The translations under genes and the position numbers were made by a program. The notes beneath the pieces were generated by a model. It saw only the letters and a program-made list of their open reading frames with translations. It was not told the DNA's origin and did not search any database. From assembly GCA_945829115.1 (NCBI GenBank), contig CALZTP010000016.1:1-36877 (forward strand): 36,877 bases of DNA, written 5' to 3'. Positions 8,570 through 17,047 of the stretch are shown here, piece by piece. Position 1 is the first letter of the stretch. Every line of letters starts with the position of its first letter. This DNA comes from an uncultured bacterium. GTDB lineage: Bacteria > Bacteroidota > Bacteroidia > Bacteroidales > Bacteroidaceae.

Positions 8570-9526
8570 TTACTTTCTAACTTTTCGTGCTCTATACCAT
8601 ATGTAGAACAGTTGTAATGCATCGATTTTCCCTTTTATTGCTTGTTTCGCACATAAAAACTTATAGCATCGTTTGAATTGTTTCCAGTTTGAGAACTCCA
8701 TTCCTTCACGTATCTGTCTCAACCATGATTCTTGGTATAAGCGCGAAAATTCTAGTATGCGGTTTTTGCTTAATAAAGAGCCATCGGACTTGATGTTATT
8801 AACAAATTTCTCAAAGAACAGCAGATTCTCTATTCTTGCTTCTGCTCGCAGTGCCAACTGTTTGTCGCTTGCCTTGCCTGAAATGTTTATATCTGATATT
8901 CTGAATGAGAAAACAACAGAAGGCGTATTGCACACTCCATTTGTTGACATCTTCATGTATGCTGTCTCATCGCTACCCCAAGCGAGAGGGAAACGCTCAA
9001 AGCTCCCTTTTTCTTTCAATATATCTGTCTTAAATACAAAATTCGCGAGGCAATGTATTCGCTTGAGGTTAAAGAAACCATACAAAGCATCAACTTGATT
9101 CTCATATTCAGGGGCTATAGCATCAACAGCTGTGACTTCATCAGAGCCATTAATTCTTTGAGCTCTACCTCTGAGCATATTGGCTTCTGGATATTTATCT
9201 ATAAGGTTGTCTATTTCTTGTAAAAACATTGGGGCATAAACATCATCATCACTCGCCATAATACAGTATTCTGTGTCACATACATCAACTAGCATGTTCC
9301 AGTGTTTGGCTAAATTATCCCCACCAATGTTTTGCTCGTTTCGGCGATAGGAAAAACGGTTGTCACCTCCACATATTTTGTAAAAGATGCATTGAATATC
9401 GTCTGGTGAATGGTCATCGGACACAATTACCTTAAAATTTTTGTACGTTTGTCGTTTTATGCTCAATAAAGTATCTTCAAAGTATTTCCCTTTGTATGCT
9501 GGGAGTAGGAATGTATATTTTCTCAT
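8570..9526 (-). CDS. GT2-family glycosyltransferase
   Basis: A 318-residue GT-A enzyme beginning KYTFLLPAYKGKYFEDTLLS (3–22), with FKVIVSDDHSPDD (31–43) for nucleotide binding. An acidic cluster IMASDDDVYAP (89–99) corresponds to the DXD motif. A later WGSDETAYMKMS supplies a plausible catalytic acid region (ED-like). The C-terminal 80 residues are basic and rich in aromatics, possibly for membrane association. It sits 13 bases after the phosphoethanolamine transferase gene and 7 bases before the flippase gene. The first sequence block FLLPAYKGKYFEDTLLSIKR resembles abequosyl/rhamnosyl-type GT2 enzymes, but specificity cannot be assigned. Confidence 0.87.
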   Translation of the reverse strand: MRKYTFLLPAYKGKYFEDTLLSIKRQTYKNFKVIVSDDHSPDDIQCIFYKICGGDNRFSYRRNEQNIGGDNLAKHWNMLVDVCDTEYCIMASDDDVYAPMFLQEIDNLIDKYPEANMLRGRAQRINGSDEVTAVDAIAPEYENQVDALYGFFNLKRIHCLANFVFKTDILKEKGSFERFPLAWGSDETAYMKMSTNGVCNTPSVVFSFRISDINISGKASDKQLALRAEARIENLLFFEKFVNNIKSDGSLLSKNRILEFSRLYQESWLRQIREGMEFSNWKQFKRCYKFLCAKQAIKGKIDALQLFYIWYRARKVRK

Positions 9527-9539
9527 TGTGCAATATCAT

Positions 9540-11360
9540 TTAATATGCGAATAATTGGTCATAATTCACCTCATTGCGTAGTAACCTCTTGCGTTTACGT
9601 TCATACTGAGGTGATAGAATATCTCTTTTCGGGTTATAACTACTTGTTTTAATGCCTGCAAGATGAATAATGAGATGAGGAAGTGCATCTGTCATATATG
9701 GCAATCGTGCATTGTTTACAATAGAGTTGTAATCTTTTTCGTGGTTTTCCTTGAACTTATCTGTACAATAAATCCACATTGGAACTTCAAAATTCTCAAT
9801 AGCATTGTCCTTGTCAATATTTTCAAATGTCTGGCGCCCATATTTCTTACCGTTTCCAGGTCCAAACATTCGCTCTGAATGGTCAGAAAGATAAATAATG
9901 ACAGCATCTTTCATCTTGTAGTTCTCAACAATAAGATTCAGGGCGTAGTCATTATAGTATATGCTGTTGTCATATTCTGCTATCAGCTTTTTATCTTCAA
10001 TAGGCAAGTCTGGACGATTGATATCAGCATGAGAGAAAATTCCCATTTTGCTTGGGTATCTCATAGAATATGCGAAATGTTGACCTAAAAAATGATATAT
10101 GATAAACTCTTTATGTTGAGATGTTTTGCGTCTCTGGAAGTCTTCGAGAAGCATTTCTGCATCATATTCAAACATTTTTGTGTTTCTGTAATCGAACTGT
10201 TGATCACTAAGTGCTTTTTCATTGAGAAAGAAGCCCCCTGAAATGCCACATATTGAATTGTCTTTATTTGGAACAAACTGGTTTGTGACAAAAGACACGT
10301 AATAACCAGCTTTCTTCATAACACAACCAAGCAGAGGATAATCACACCACTCTCCACTATCTCCGATGCAGTAAGTAGTCATCATGTTTTTAAATGAGTG
10401 GGATGTTAAATCCCATGAACTCACAACATCAAAGAAAGGCACTAAATTCCCTTCCGCCATCCACCTCATTTGATTAGGTGTTGTTGCATTTTTATATCCA
10501 TATAACTGTGAATGATGTTTGTTGTAGCTTTCCCCAATAACGAGTATAATGAGTGGGCAATAGTTGTCTGTTTGTGCAACAGTCGTATTTACCCCTGCGT
10601 TATATAGTTGGTATGTTTGCTTTGATAGCAGTTGGCATGTTTTTAAACTGTAAGCCAGTCTTGATATGGGCTGTCCAAAAATGTCATTATAGTCATGAGA
10701 TGGTACAGCATTCAAGATTAAGGATTCTACTTCTCCTACCGTATTGCACAAAAGAGTTGAAATTTGATCGTGTTTATTTTTAGTCCAGTAACACCCTCCC
10801 CTAAGTGTGGAAGCCGTTAAGATAGCAAAAATGCAGATGGAGACTATCTTACTGAGTTTACTGTTATAAAACCGTGATATGTGCTTTGACGATAAGTATA
10901 TAATTATGTTCACTATAGCCAGTGTCGCTACAATTATAATAGGCTTGGTTATTGAACTTAATGACAAATATGTTGAAATGAACTCTTGAGATTCTCGTGC
11001 ATCTGTTTCAAATAATAATTGCAGTATTGAGGGATTAAATGTACTCGAAAATTTTGTAATACAGAAGGTCTCTATTATGACCAACATATACGCAACTGCT
11101 GATATACATATTTCGATTGGGTATTGGAATTTTTTGTTGAATAAATCTATAAAAAGGCACAATACATAAATGTCTAACACAAATCCTGCCAACACCTTGC
11201 TATGCAGATGAGCATCACGATAAACGTCTGTTGCAATATAGCACGAAAGAAAGGCAAGGGCAATCATAAAGAAAGTGAATGTCCTGTGCCTTTCAAAAGG
11301 AGAAATTATTTTATGACACACATTTTTTATGTGCTCATAGAAAAAGTATTTATTTCGCAT
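9540..11360 (-). CDS. Phosphoethanolamine transferase (EptA/CptA-like, sulfatase superfamily)
   Basis: A 606-residue protein with about five N-terminal transmembrane helices (residues 28–185) and a periplasmic alkaline-phosphatase-like catalytic domain. Metal-site signatures are ILVIGESYNKHHSQLYGY (272–289, metal-binding Glu277), the candidate nucleophile Thr319 in SSWDLTSHSFKN, FLGQHFAY (425–431), YDNSIYYNDYAL and YLSDHSERMF (490–499). The family usually has SDHGE at the last motif; here it is SDHSE. It would move phosphoethanolamine from phosphatidylethanolamine onto a sugar or lipid A in the periplasm. Location inside a polysaccharide operon suggests decoration of this glycan or of the lipid A/core it is joined to. 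Starts with ATG, overlapping the cytidylyltransferase 3' end by 11 bases. Phosphoglycerol transfer is a less likely alternative. Confidence 0.82.
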   Translation of the reverse strand: MRNKYFFYEHIKNVCHKIISPFERHRTFTFFMIALAFLSCYIATDVYRDAHLHSKVLAGFVLDIYVLCLFIDLFNKKFQYPIEICISAVAYMLVIIETFCITKFSSTFNPSILQLLFETDARESQEFISTYLSLSSITKPIIIVATLAIVNIIIYLSSKHISRFYNSKLSKIVSICIFAILTASTLRGGCYWTKNKHDQISTLLCNTVGEVESLILNAVPSHDYNDIFGQPISRLAYSLKTCQLLSKQTYQLYNAGVNTTVAQTDNYCPLIILVIGESYNKHHSQLYGYKNATTPNQMRWMAEGNLVPFFDVVSSWDLTSHSFKNMMTTYCIGDSGEWCDYPLLGCVMKKAGYYVSFVTNQFVPNKDNSICGISGGFFLNEKALSDQQFDYRNTKMFEYDAEMLLEDFQRRKTSQHKEFIIYHFLGQHFAYSMRYPSKMGIFSHADINRPDLPIEDKKLIAEYDNSIYYNDYALNLIVENYKMKDAVIIYLSDHSERMFGPGNGKKYGRQTFENIDKDNAIENFEVPMWIYCTDKFKENHEKDYNSIVNNARLPYMTDALPHLIIHLAGIKTSSYNPKRDILSPQYERKRKRLLRNEVNYDQLFAY

Positions 11361-12060
11361 TGAAATTGCTTATATAAGGGTCAATCTGACTTACACTCTC
11401 GTCCATGTCTAACCAAGCACGAGCGCAAGCTAGGTCGAGGCCATCGTCAATGTCGCATCCTGTTCTTTTGTCAACTATAAATTTGAAAGGATTCCTTCCG
11501 TGGAAATACGACCATTCTATCATTTTCTTTCTCGGAGCAATCAGTATGCCGTCTGTAACAAAATACATTGTAGGGAGCTTTTGACTAGGAACGTGCTTTA
11601 GTCCTAATTCGTAATTGAGCGGACCTTCTTCTGTCCAGATATATCGCTTGAAACTTTCTACACTCATCAGCGAGTCATAGCCTTGCTCTAAAGCGGGATA
11701 ATAAGCGTTTATTGCTGCACGATAGTCTTTTGGGAAAACGAGCGGAGAGGTGCATGTTGCCCAAAGAATATCGTCGCCATCAACACTTTCTGCAATATGT
11801 CTAACAACTTCACCGAATGTCTTCGTCTTCTCGTCGCAATACTCAGGAGCTCGCTTGTGGGTGTCGGCACCAGCTGCTTTTGCCATTTCAAGCATAAGGT
11901 CAGAGTCTGAAGAGACAACAATTCTCGTTACCTCTGGAACTTGCTTTAACTGGTTGATTTTGTTTATAAGAAGGTTTGTGCCAGCAAAAGGTGCGATGTT
12001 TTTGTTTTTTAGTCTTGTACTTCCTGCACGTACAGGAATGATAGCGGTAATCGTATTCAT
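11350..12060 (-). CDS. Acylneuraminate cytidylyltransferase family protein (CMP-sialate synthetase-like)
   Basis: A 236-residue cytidylyltransferase. I chose the ATG at 12060 because the family's P-loop-like opening ITAIIPVRAGSTRLKNKNI follows at once. A longer frame to 12147 only adds a low-complexity basic stretch. Other motifs are VSSDSDLMLEMAKAAGAD, the acidic/Thr segment ILWATCTSPLVFPKDY, and FIVDKRTGCDIDDGLDLACA near the C-terminus, which holds the metal-binding Asp residues. It should couple CTP to a sialic acid or related nonulosonate, giving the CMP-donor for a sialyltransferase, plausibly the GT52-like enzyme downstream. The usual RGGSK is RAGST. No neuB- or neuC-like gene is present in the window, so the sugar would be made elsewhere or scavenged. 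CMP-Kdo or pseudaminate activation cannot be excluded. Confidence 0.82.
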   Translation of the reverse strand: MNTITAIIPVRAGSTRLKNKNIAPFAGTNLLINKINQLKQVPEVTRIVVSSDSDLMLEMAKAAGADTHKRAPEYCDEKTKTFGEVVRHIAESVDGDDILWATCTSPLVFPKDYRAAINAYYPALEQGYDSLMSVESFKRYIWTEEGPLNYELGLKHVPSQKLPTMYFVTDGILIAPRKKMIEWSYFHGRNPFKFIVDKRTGCDIDDGLDLACARAWLDMDESVSQIDPYISNFNAK

Positions 12061-12121
12061 AACGTCTGTTTTATTTTTTTTTTGTGAAAATATTCTAGAT
12101 TGATTCCTCTCCCTTCCTCTT

Positions 12122-12925
12122 TTAACCTTTTTCGTTCTTAACCTCACGGTATTTCAGGTATTCATTCGTGTCATCATGGCCGAGGGCACGGAGGGCATTG
12201 CACATGGCGGTGGCATGTATGATGCGAAGTTTGCCAGTGAGGGTAGTGTTAGAATATTGAGTTACAAGCTGTTGAAGACGTACGAGTGCCTCTGCTGATA
12301 GTGTGCTGCGGTTGAGGAGAGCATCTTCTGAGATGGCGAGAAATTCATTGATACGCTTTCGGTTACGTGATGCGCTTGAAAGCTCAACGTATTGCAGGTC
12401 GTCGAGCGTGAGGGAGAGTATAGGGGTGGCGAGAAGGTCGGAGAGCGTTACAAGGACGGTGCAGGAACGGTTGCCTCGCTTAGAGATTAGCGTGCCCTCT
12501 ATTCCAGTGAACGGACCTCGGATAATTCTAACGGCATCTCCTTCTGTGACTTCTGGAGAGACAGGAGTGAAGGTTGCCTCTTGTTTCAGAATTTCCAATA
12601 CCTTTCTGAAGTTCTCCACCTCAGAGTCGTGGATGACTGTCTGCCGTTGTGCTGTGGCGTTTATGAATCGTATCTCCGTTGTAAGCAGGGAGGTGGTTCT
12701 TAAAGTGCTGATAACCTCCTTTTCTGCCTTTATGAAGATATAGCTTCCCGGAACGAGCCGCTCTTTTCCTTTCACATATTCCGTAGGCACAAAGAAGTCG
12801 TGTATCGGAAGCACCTGCTTAGCCTTTTCCAGCTCAGCAACAAGTTTCACCGTGGCATAGCGACCGTAGAGCACGTGCCATCTCACGGCATTCTGATTCT
12901 CTTCTTTGATGACTGTTTCTTTCAC
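12122..12925 (-). CDS. UpxY-family transcription antiterminator (NusG-like)
   Basis: A 267-residue NusG paralogue. Residues 13–110 form an NGN domain (AVRWHVLYGRYATVKLVAEL, then FFVPTEYVKGKERLVPGSYI). Residues 128–152 form a KOW motif (EGDAVRIIRGPFTGIEGTL). About 80 extra helical residues follow at the C-terminus. Proteins of this type bind paused RNA polymerase in the leader of their own polysaccharide operon and let it read through. First-gene position and a long leader fit this. No ATG is available near the NGN start, so the GTG at 12925 is the likely initiator. No partner UpxZ inhibitor gene follows; the cytidylyltransferase gene does, 61 bases on. Confidence 0.88.
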   Translation of the reverse strand: MKETVIKEENQNAVRWHVLYGRYATVKLVAELEKAKQVLPIHDFFVPTEYVKGKERLVPGSYIFIKAEKEVISTLRTTSLLTTEIRFINATAQRQTVIHDSEVENFRKVLEILKQEATFTPVSPEVTEGDAVRIIRGPFTGIEGTLISKRGNRSCTVLVTLSDLLATPILSLTLDDLQYVELSSASRNRKRINEFLAISEDALLNRSTLSAEALVRLQQLVTQYSNTTLTGKLRIIHATAMCNALRALGHDDTNEYLKYREVKNEKG

Positions 12926-13095
12926 TGTTGTTGGAAGGTAAAAAATGGTGGGGGAGAAAGGAGTAAGGTGTTCTTCGGGTTTCTCAGACTACGGTAAGTA
13001 GTTGAGTGACATAAACTTACAGTTACATCGGGGAATACTATTCCAAAATCTCGTGGTTTTTGATTCCAAGTTATGTTTTGTTGTTTGGTAAAAAA
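12926..13095 (-). promoter_or_regulatory. Leader of the polysaccharide operon
   Basis: About 170 untranslated bases separate the predicted transcription start (near 13095) from the antiterminator's GTG. It contains a perfect 6-base palindromic arm pair GGAATA/TATTCC at 13032–13044, and a second pair GTAAGT/ACTTAC at 12994–13020 with a 15-base loop. Neither is followed by a clear T-run. By analogy with UpxY-controlled operons, the antiterminator's recruitment signal would lie here; that is inference. Confidence 0.5.
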
Positions 13096-13101
13096 CGTTT
13101 A

Positions 13102-13132
13102 CAAAGTTATTAAAAATATTTTTAATATCAAA
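13102..13132 (-). promoter_or_regulatory. Promoter of the polysaccharide operon
   Basis: On the minus strand a TTTG (13132–13129) is followed by exactly 19 bases and TAACTTTG (13109–13102). This is a full match to the Bacteroidota housekeeping consensus TTTG-N19-21-TAnnTTTG. Most of the spacer is a perfect 18-base AT palindrome (13109–13126) that touches the -7 element, an oddity that could affect strand opening or protein binding. I see no flanking inverted repeats that would make it an invertible promoter. Confidence 0.8.
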
Positions 13133-13790
13133 GAAAATCAAGTAAAAATTTCATGAATATCACCATGATAAACATTTTTCTTGGTTTTCTTCATAATTAT
13201 AAATTGTTAAATAAATGTGAAAATTACGGCCAAAAAGAGAAAATATGAACACAAGAGGTAAAATGTTACGAAATGTAAAATTTGTTGTATATGCAATTTT
13301 TAAATTTTGTGGTATGTGTAAACAACAAACTTTAATATTGGGAAGCATGTCTGTTTTTCTTAAAAATCAATGTTTATGATTGTGAAATTTGAAGTAATAA
13401 AAGTATTGTTTAATTGTATATGTACTAACATAATAAACAGATATTCAATAAAATAAATTAGAAATTAAATATATAGATTCTTTTGCAGACAATGAAGCAT
13501 ACAAGATGATATTGAGGTTTGATATTCTTGTGGTAAAGTTTTTCATGAAATTGTTGAAAAGTAAATAGATGCTTAATGGCTGCTATTTAGCCGCTATTTA
13601 GCCGCTATTTAGCCGCTTTTTAGTTTAGGTATGCTTTTTTAGCTAACTCGCCGTTTAATGAATGTTAAATAAACGACTATTTGAACAGTAAGTGAAATGC
13701 CGGCGAGATGCCGTTGAAATAGTATTGAATACATTTATTTCTAAAAGATGATAAAAAAATCTCGCATTTATCGAGAAATATCAATCTTTT
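13133..13790. other. AT-rich gene-free spacer between divergent operons
   Basis: About 650 bases, strongly AT-rich, with no credible coding sequence. The only frames are short and have no family-like content. It holds the 11-bp tandem repeat at 13582–13623 and ends in the ftsK promoter. There is an unexplained 'TGCCGG/GATGCCG' repetition near 13697–13712. I see no RNA gene that I can name. Confidence 0.6.
13582..13623. repeat. Tandem repeat of 11 bp, three full copies plus a variant
   Basis: GCTATTTAGCC is repeated without gaps at 13582–13592, 13593–13603 and 13604–13614, then continues as GCTTTTTAG. The GC-containing ends stand out in very AT-rich surroundings. The unit is nearly self-complementary at its edges (GGCT/AGCC across the junctions). 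It lies about 190 bases upstream of the ftsK -7 element. Function unknown; a protein-binding iteron-like array or a replication-slippage product are both possible. Confidence 0.75.
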
Positions 13791-13794
13791 TTTG

Positions 13795-13802
13795 TAACTT
13801 TG
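13795..13802 (+). promoter_or_regulatory. -7 element of the ftsK promoter
   Basis: TAACTTTG matches the Bacteroidota TAnnTTTG element and would start transcription near 13809, 16 bases before the ftsK ATG. A -33 element is weak: ATTTATCG about 20 bases upstream has TTTA rather than TTTG. Confidence 0.65.
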
Positions 13803-13824
13803 CAGTTAAAATAGTATCTGGAAT

Positions 13825-16338
13825 ATGAAAAGTAACAAAAGCAAAAATACAAAGACAAGTAAAACAGCTGATAAGGAGAAAAAATCCTTCGCTGAAGTGA
13901 TGGGTTTCGGAAGTGTTATACACAGTGAGACTTTTGATTTTATCATAGGAGTCATACTATTCGCTTTGGCAGTATTCCTTTTCTGCGCAATGATAAGTTA
14001 TTTCTCTACGGCAGAGGCAGACCAAAGTCTTCTGTTGAACCTGAGGCCAGGAGAACTTATTTCTTCAAGTAAGGAATTTGGGAATATCTGTGGTTCGATA
14101 GGCTCTCTCGTAAGCTATCTGCTCATAGTGAAATGCTTCGGATTTTCCTCATTCCTCATACCCTCCTTTATATTATTCTGCGGACTGCAGCTAATGGGGG
14201 CTTACAAGGTGAACCTTATGAAATGGTTCCTCATTATGGCAGTTCTCATGGTGTGGTTCAGCATCACATTCGCAATGTTCCTAACACCGATGCTTGGGGA
14301 AGAAGTTTATACACCTGGTGGTGCTCATGGCGATATGGTGTGTCAATTCCTGAAAGGAGTGATTGGCACGCCAGGACTCATTGCCGTACTCGGAATAGTT
14401 GCAGTGGCATTCCTTACCTATGTCTCCTCAGAGACAATCGACTTCGTGCGCCATCTCCTAAACCCTGTTGGCTACCTATCGGGAAAGGTGAAGTTCACCA
14501 TTCAGCAAGGTCACGAGGAAGAAGCTGGTAACTATGAAAAATATGAAGACCCTGCTGCTCAGACTGTTAGCTTTAATGATGGCATAGCAACCTTTAACCA
14601 GCCTGACAATACAGAAGACACTGAGAACACAACGCTCGTTGATGAACAGTCGCATGAAATCATCAATCCTGCCCTTGCTATAGAAGATGCCATAAAAGAA
14701 GCTGCCATAAAGCCCCAAAAGAGCGCAGAGGAAAAGCAAGAGCCGGAGTTTGAGGTTGTTGAAACCATAACAGAAGAGAATGCGAACGGAAAGAGTGTTG
14801 CTCATTACGATATGAACACCCCGATTAATCCTCGTGAGCCCTTCACAAACTATGCATTCCCTCCGCTTAGTCTGTTGAAGAAATACGAAAACGACAGTAA
14901 ACCGTATATCGACAAAGACGAGCTCATTGCCAACAAGCAGAGAATAGTTGAGGTTCTCAATTCCTTTAAGGTGCAGATAAAGGAGATAAAGGCAACGGTA
15001 GGTCCTACCATCACTCTCTACGAGATCACACCGGCAGAGGGTGTTCGCATCTCCAGAATTCGTAATCTTGAAGACGATATAGCTCTCTCGCTCGCTGCAC
15101 TCGGCATTCGAATCATTGCTCCTATTCCAGGAAAGGGAACAATAGGTATCGAGGTGCCAAACGCAAAGCCTGCCATTGTCTCTATGGAGTCTATTCTTAA
15201 CTCAAAGAAATTCCAGGAGACAACAATGGAATTGCCTATCGCACTCGGAAAGACCATCACCAACGAGGTGTTCATGGTTGACCTTGCAAAGCAGCCACAC
15301 CTCCTCGTGGCTGGTGCTACTGGTCAGGGAAAGTCTGTCGGACTAAACGCCATCATCACCTCCCTCCTCTACAAAAAACATCCTAACGAGTTGAAAATCG
15401 TGCTCGTTGACCCTAAGAAGGTGGAGTTCTCTGTCTACAGTCCGATTGCCGACCACTTCATGGCCTCTGTCGACGAAGATGAGAGTCCAATCATCACCGA
15501 TGTTACAAAGGTGGTGAGAACACTGAAGTCGCTCTGTGCACTCATGGACCATCGCTACGACATGCTGAAAATCGCTGGTGCACGAAATATTAAGGAGTAC
15601 AACCAGAAATTCCTTAGTCATCAGCTTAATCCAGAGCGTGGACATGAATACATGCCGTATATCGTTGTGGTGATCGATGAGTTTGGTGACCTCATCATGA
15701 CCGCCGGAAAAGAAGTGGAACTGCCAATTGCTCGTATTGCACAGTTGGCACGTGCTGTCGGAATGCACATGGTGATTGCTACTCAGCGACCAACAACAAC
15801 CATCATCACCGGTAATATCAAGGCAAACTTCCCAGGAAGAATTGCATTCCGTGTGGGAGCACAGATAGACTCGCGAACAATTCTCGACCGTCCAGGTGCC
15901 AACCAGCTTGTGGGTCGTGGCGATATGCTCTTCCTCAACGGCACAGAGCCTGTGCGTGTGCAGTGTGCATTCGTAGACACTCCAGAGGTGGAGAGCATCA
16001 CGAAATACATCTCCGAGCAGCCTGGTCCGCTCCATCCTCTTGAGTTGCCAGAGCCAGTGGCAGAGGGTGAGGGAATCAGTGGTGGAGTGAGCGATTCAAG
16101 CATCTCCGACCTCGACCCGCTCTTTGAAGAGGTGGCTCGCTTCATTGTTGCATCAAACCTCGGCTCTACATCTGCCATCCAGAGAAAGTTCTCTATTGGC
16201 TACAACCGTGCAGGACGACTAATGGACCAAATAGAGCGTATGGGAATCGTGGGAAGCGCACAGGGCTCAAAACCTCGTGAGGTGCTCATAACAGACGAGT
16301 CGTCTCTCGAAATGCTTTTCTCACAGCTAAGGCAATAG
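13825..16338 (+). CDS. ftsK: DNA translocase FtsK/SpoIIIE
   Basis: An 837-residue membrane-anchored DNA pump that moves the chromosome terminus through the closing septum. After a lysine-rich start there are four transmembrane helices (about 40–210). A short linker rich in acidic residues (about 230–330) follows, then the motor with Walker A GATGQGKS (497–504) and Walker B VVVIDEFGD (D618, E619). RAVGMHMVIATQRPT and IAFRVGAQIDSRTILD are arginine-finger and sensor regions. The C-terminal winged-helix gamma domain (about 765–837; TSAIQRKFSIGYNRAGRLMD) reads polar DNA signals. The linker is far shorter than in E. coli FtsK, as usual in Bacteroidota. Own promoter just upstream; the LolA-like gene follows by 112 bases. 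Confidence 0.97.
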   Translation: MKSNKSKNTKTSKTADKEKKSFAEVMGFGSVIHSETFDFIIGVILFALAVFLFCAMISYFSTAEADQSLLLNLRPGELISSSKEFGNICGSIGSLVSYLLIVKCFGFSSFLIPSFILFCGLQLMGAYKVNLMKWFLIMAVLMVWFSITFAMFLTPMLGEEVYTPGGAHGDMVCQFLKGVIGTPGLIAVLGIVAVAFLTYVSSETIDFVRHLLNPVGYLSGKVKFTIQQGHEEEAGNYEKYEDPAAQTVSFNDGIATFNQPDNTEDTENTTLVDEQSHEIINPALAIEDAIKEAAIKPQKSAEEKQEPEFEVVETITEENANGKSVAHYDMNTPINPREPFTNYAFPPLSLLKKYENDSKPYIDKDELIANKQRIVEVLNSFKVQIKEIKATVGPTITLYEITPAEGVRISRIRNLEDDIALSLAALGIRIIAPIPGKGTIGIEVPNAKPAIVSMESILNSKKFQETTMELPIALGKTITNEVFMVDLAKQPHLLVAGATGQGKSVGLNAIITSLLYKKHPNELKIVLVDPKKVEFSVYSPIADHFMASVDEDESPIITDVTKVVRTLKSLCALMDHRYDMLKIAGARNIKEYNQKFLSHQLNPERGHEYMPYIVVVIDEFGDLIMTAGKEVELPIARIAQLARAVGMHMVIATQRPTTTIITGNIKANFPGRIAFRVGAQIDSRTILDRPGANQLVGRGDMLFLNGTEPVRVQCAFVDTPEVESITKYISEQPGPLHPLELPEPVAEGEGISGGVSDSSISDLDPLFEEVARFIVASNLGSTSAIQRKFSIGYNRAGRLMDQIERMGIVGSAQGSKPREVLITDESSLEMLFSQLRQ

Positions 16339-16450
16339 CACTTTAGTGATGAAGACTTCTGACAGACTTCTTTCATGATTTATAAAGAAAAAAACTGTCT
16401 AATTTTCTCATTTCAAGCGAGCAAACAAATTCACAGAAAATACCTTACAA

Positions 16451-17047
16451 ATGAAAAAAATATTTCTCTCTCTGATATTTGCGTGTGCGGCAATTGTCTC
16501 TTTTGCCGACAGTGCCGCTGACGCAAGGAAGGTGCTCGACAACCTTTCAACAAGAATTGTGAAGGGTGGGGGAGCAACAGCCCAATTTTCCATGTCGGGA
16601 AGTGCTGGCTCACTCTCTGGTCGGGTGTCTATAAAAAACAGTAAGTTCTTCGTCGCCACAGCCGCTATGACGGCATGGTATAACGGAAAAACGCAATGGG
16701 TATATGTAAAGCAGAACGAAGAAGTGAACATTTCCAATCCCTCGTCTGCTTCACAGCAGACAATGAACCCTTACGCTTTCCTCTCCTTATATAAAAAAGG
16801 ATATACTCTCTCCATGAAGAAAGAGGGGCAGAGCAGAACGGTGAGAATGGTTTCTCAGAAGAACGCAATGAAAGAGGTTGTTATCACGTTCGGAAAAGGT
16901 GATGTGCCTTCTCTCGTGAAGTTCTGTCAAGGTGGGAAATGGACCACCATTCGTCTCTCTTCCTTTAAGATCACGAAGGTTCCAGAGAGCACGTTTGTCT
17001 TTAACGCAAAGAATTTTCCTAACGCAGAAGTAATAGACTTAAGATGA
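16451..17047 (+). CDS. LolA-like outer-membrane lipoprotein carrier, periplasmic
   Basis: A 198-residue exported protein with a clear signal peptide (MKKIFLSLIFACAAIVSFA, cleavage after about residue 19). The mature part is a beta-rich half-barrel typical of LolA: ADARKVLDNLSTRI, then SGRVSIKNSKFFVATAAMTA, AWYNGKTQWVYVKQNEEVNI and a C-terminal hydrophobic strand set. Members shuttle lipoproteins between the inner and outer membrane. The neighbourhood ftsK–LolA-like is typical of Bacteroidota. It overlaps the mutS2 start by four bases, so the two are translationally coupled. Identity to classical LolA is low by eye, so a related carrier function is the safer statement. Confidence 0.82.
   Translation: MKKIFLSLIFACAAIVSFADSAADARKVLDNLSTRIVKGGGATAQFSMSGSAGSLSGRVSIKNSKFFVATAAMTAWYNGKTQWVYVKQNEEVNISNPSSASQQTMNPYAFLSLYKKGYTLSMKKEGQSRTVRMVSQKNAMKEVVITFGKGDVPSLVKFCQGGKWTTIRLSSFKITKVPESTFVFNAKNFPNAEVIDLR

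Noticed and set aside
12061..12147. An N-terminal extension of the cytidylyltransferase
   Set aside because: The extra 29 residues are basic and low-complexity and reach into the antiterminator gene. The family N-terminus begins at the ATG at 12060.
13160..13348. A 62-codon minus-strand frame in the gene-free spacer
   Set aside because: It is AT-driven, has no family-like content or convincing initiation context, and lies upstream of the mapped promoter.
13582..13623. A CRISPR array
   Set aside because: The repeat unit is 11 bp with no spacers between copies and there are no cas genes; it is a simple tandem repeat.
12990..13700. An invertible (phase-variable) promoter upstream of the polysaccharide operon
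   Set aside because: I could not find a pair of matching inverted repeats flanking the promoter. The only perfect palindrome is inside the promoter spacer itself.
15343..16035. A 230-codon minus-strand frame opposite ftsK
   Set aside because: It lies wholly inside the motor-domain coding sequence of ftsK and its translation is rich in His/Cys/Ser, as expected for an antisense shadow.
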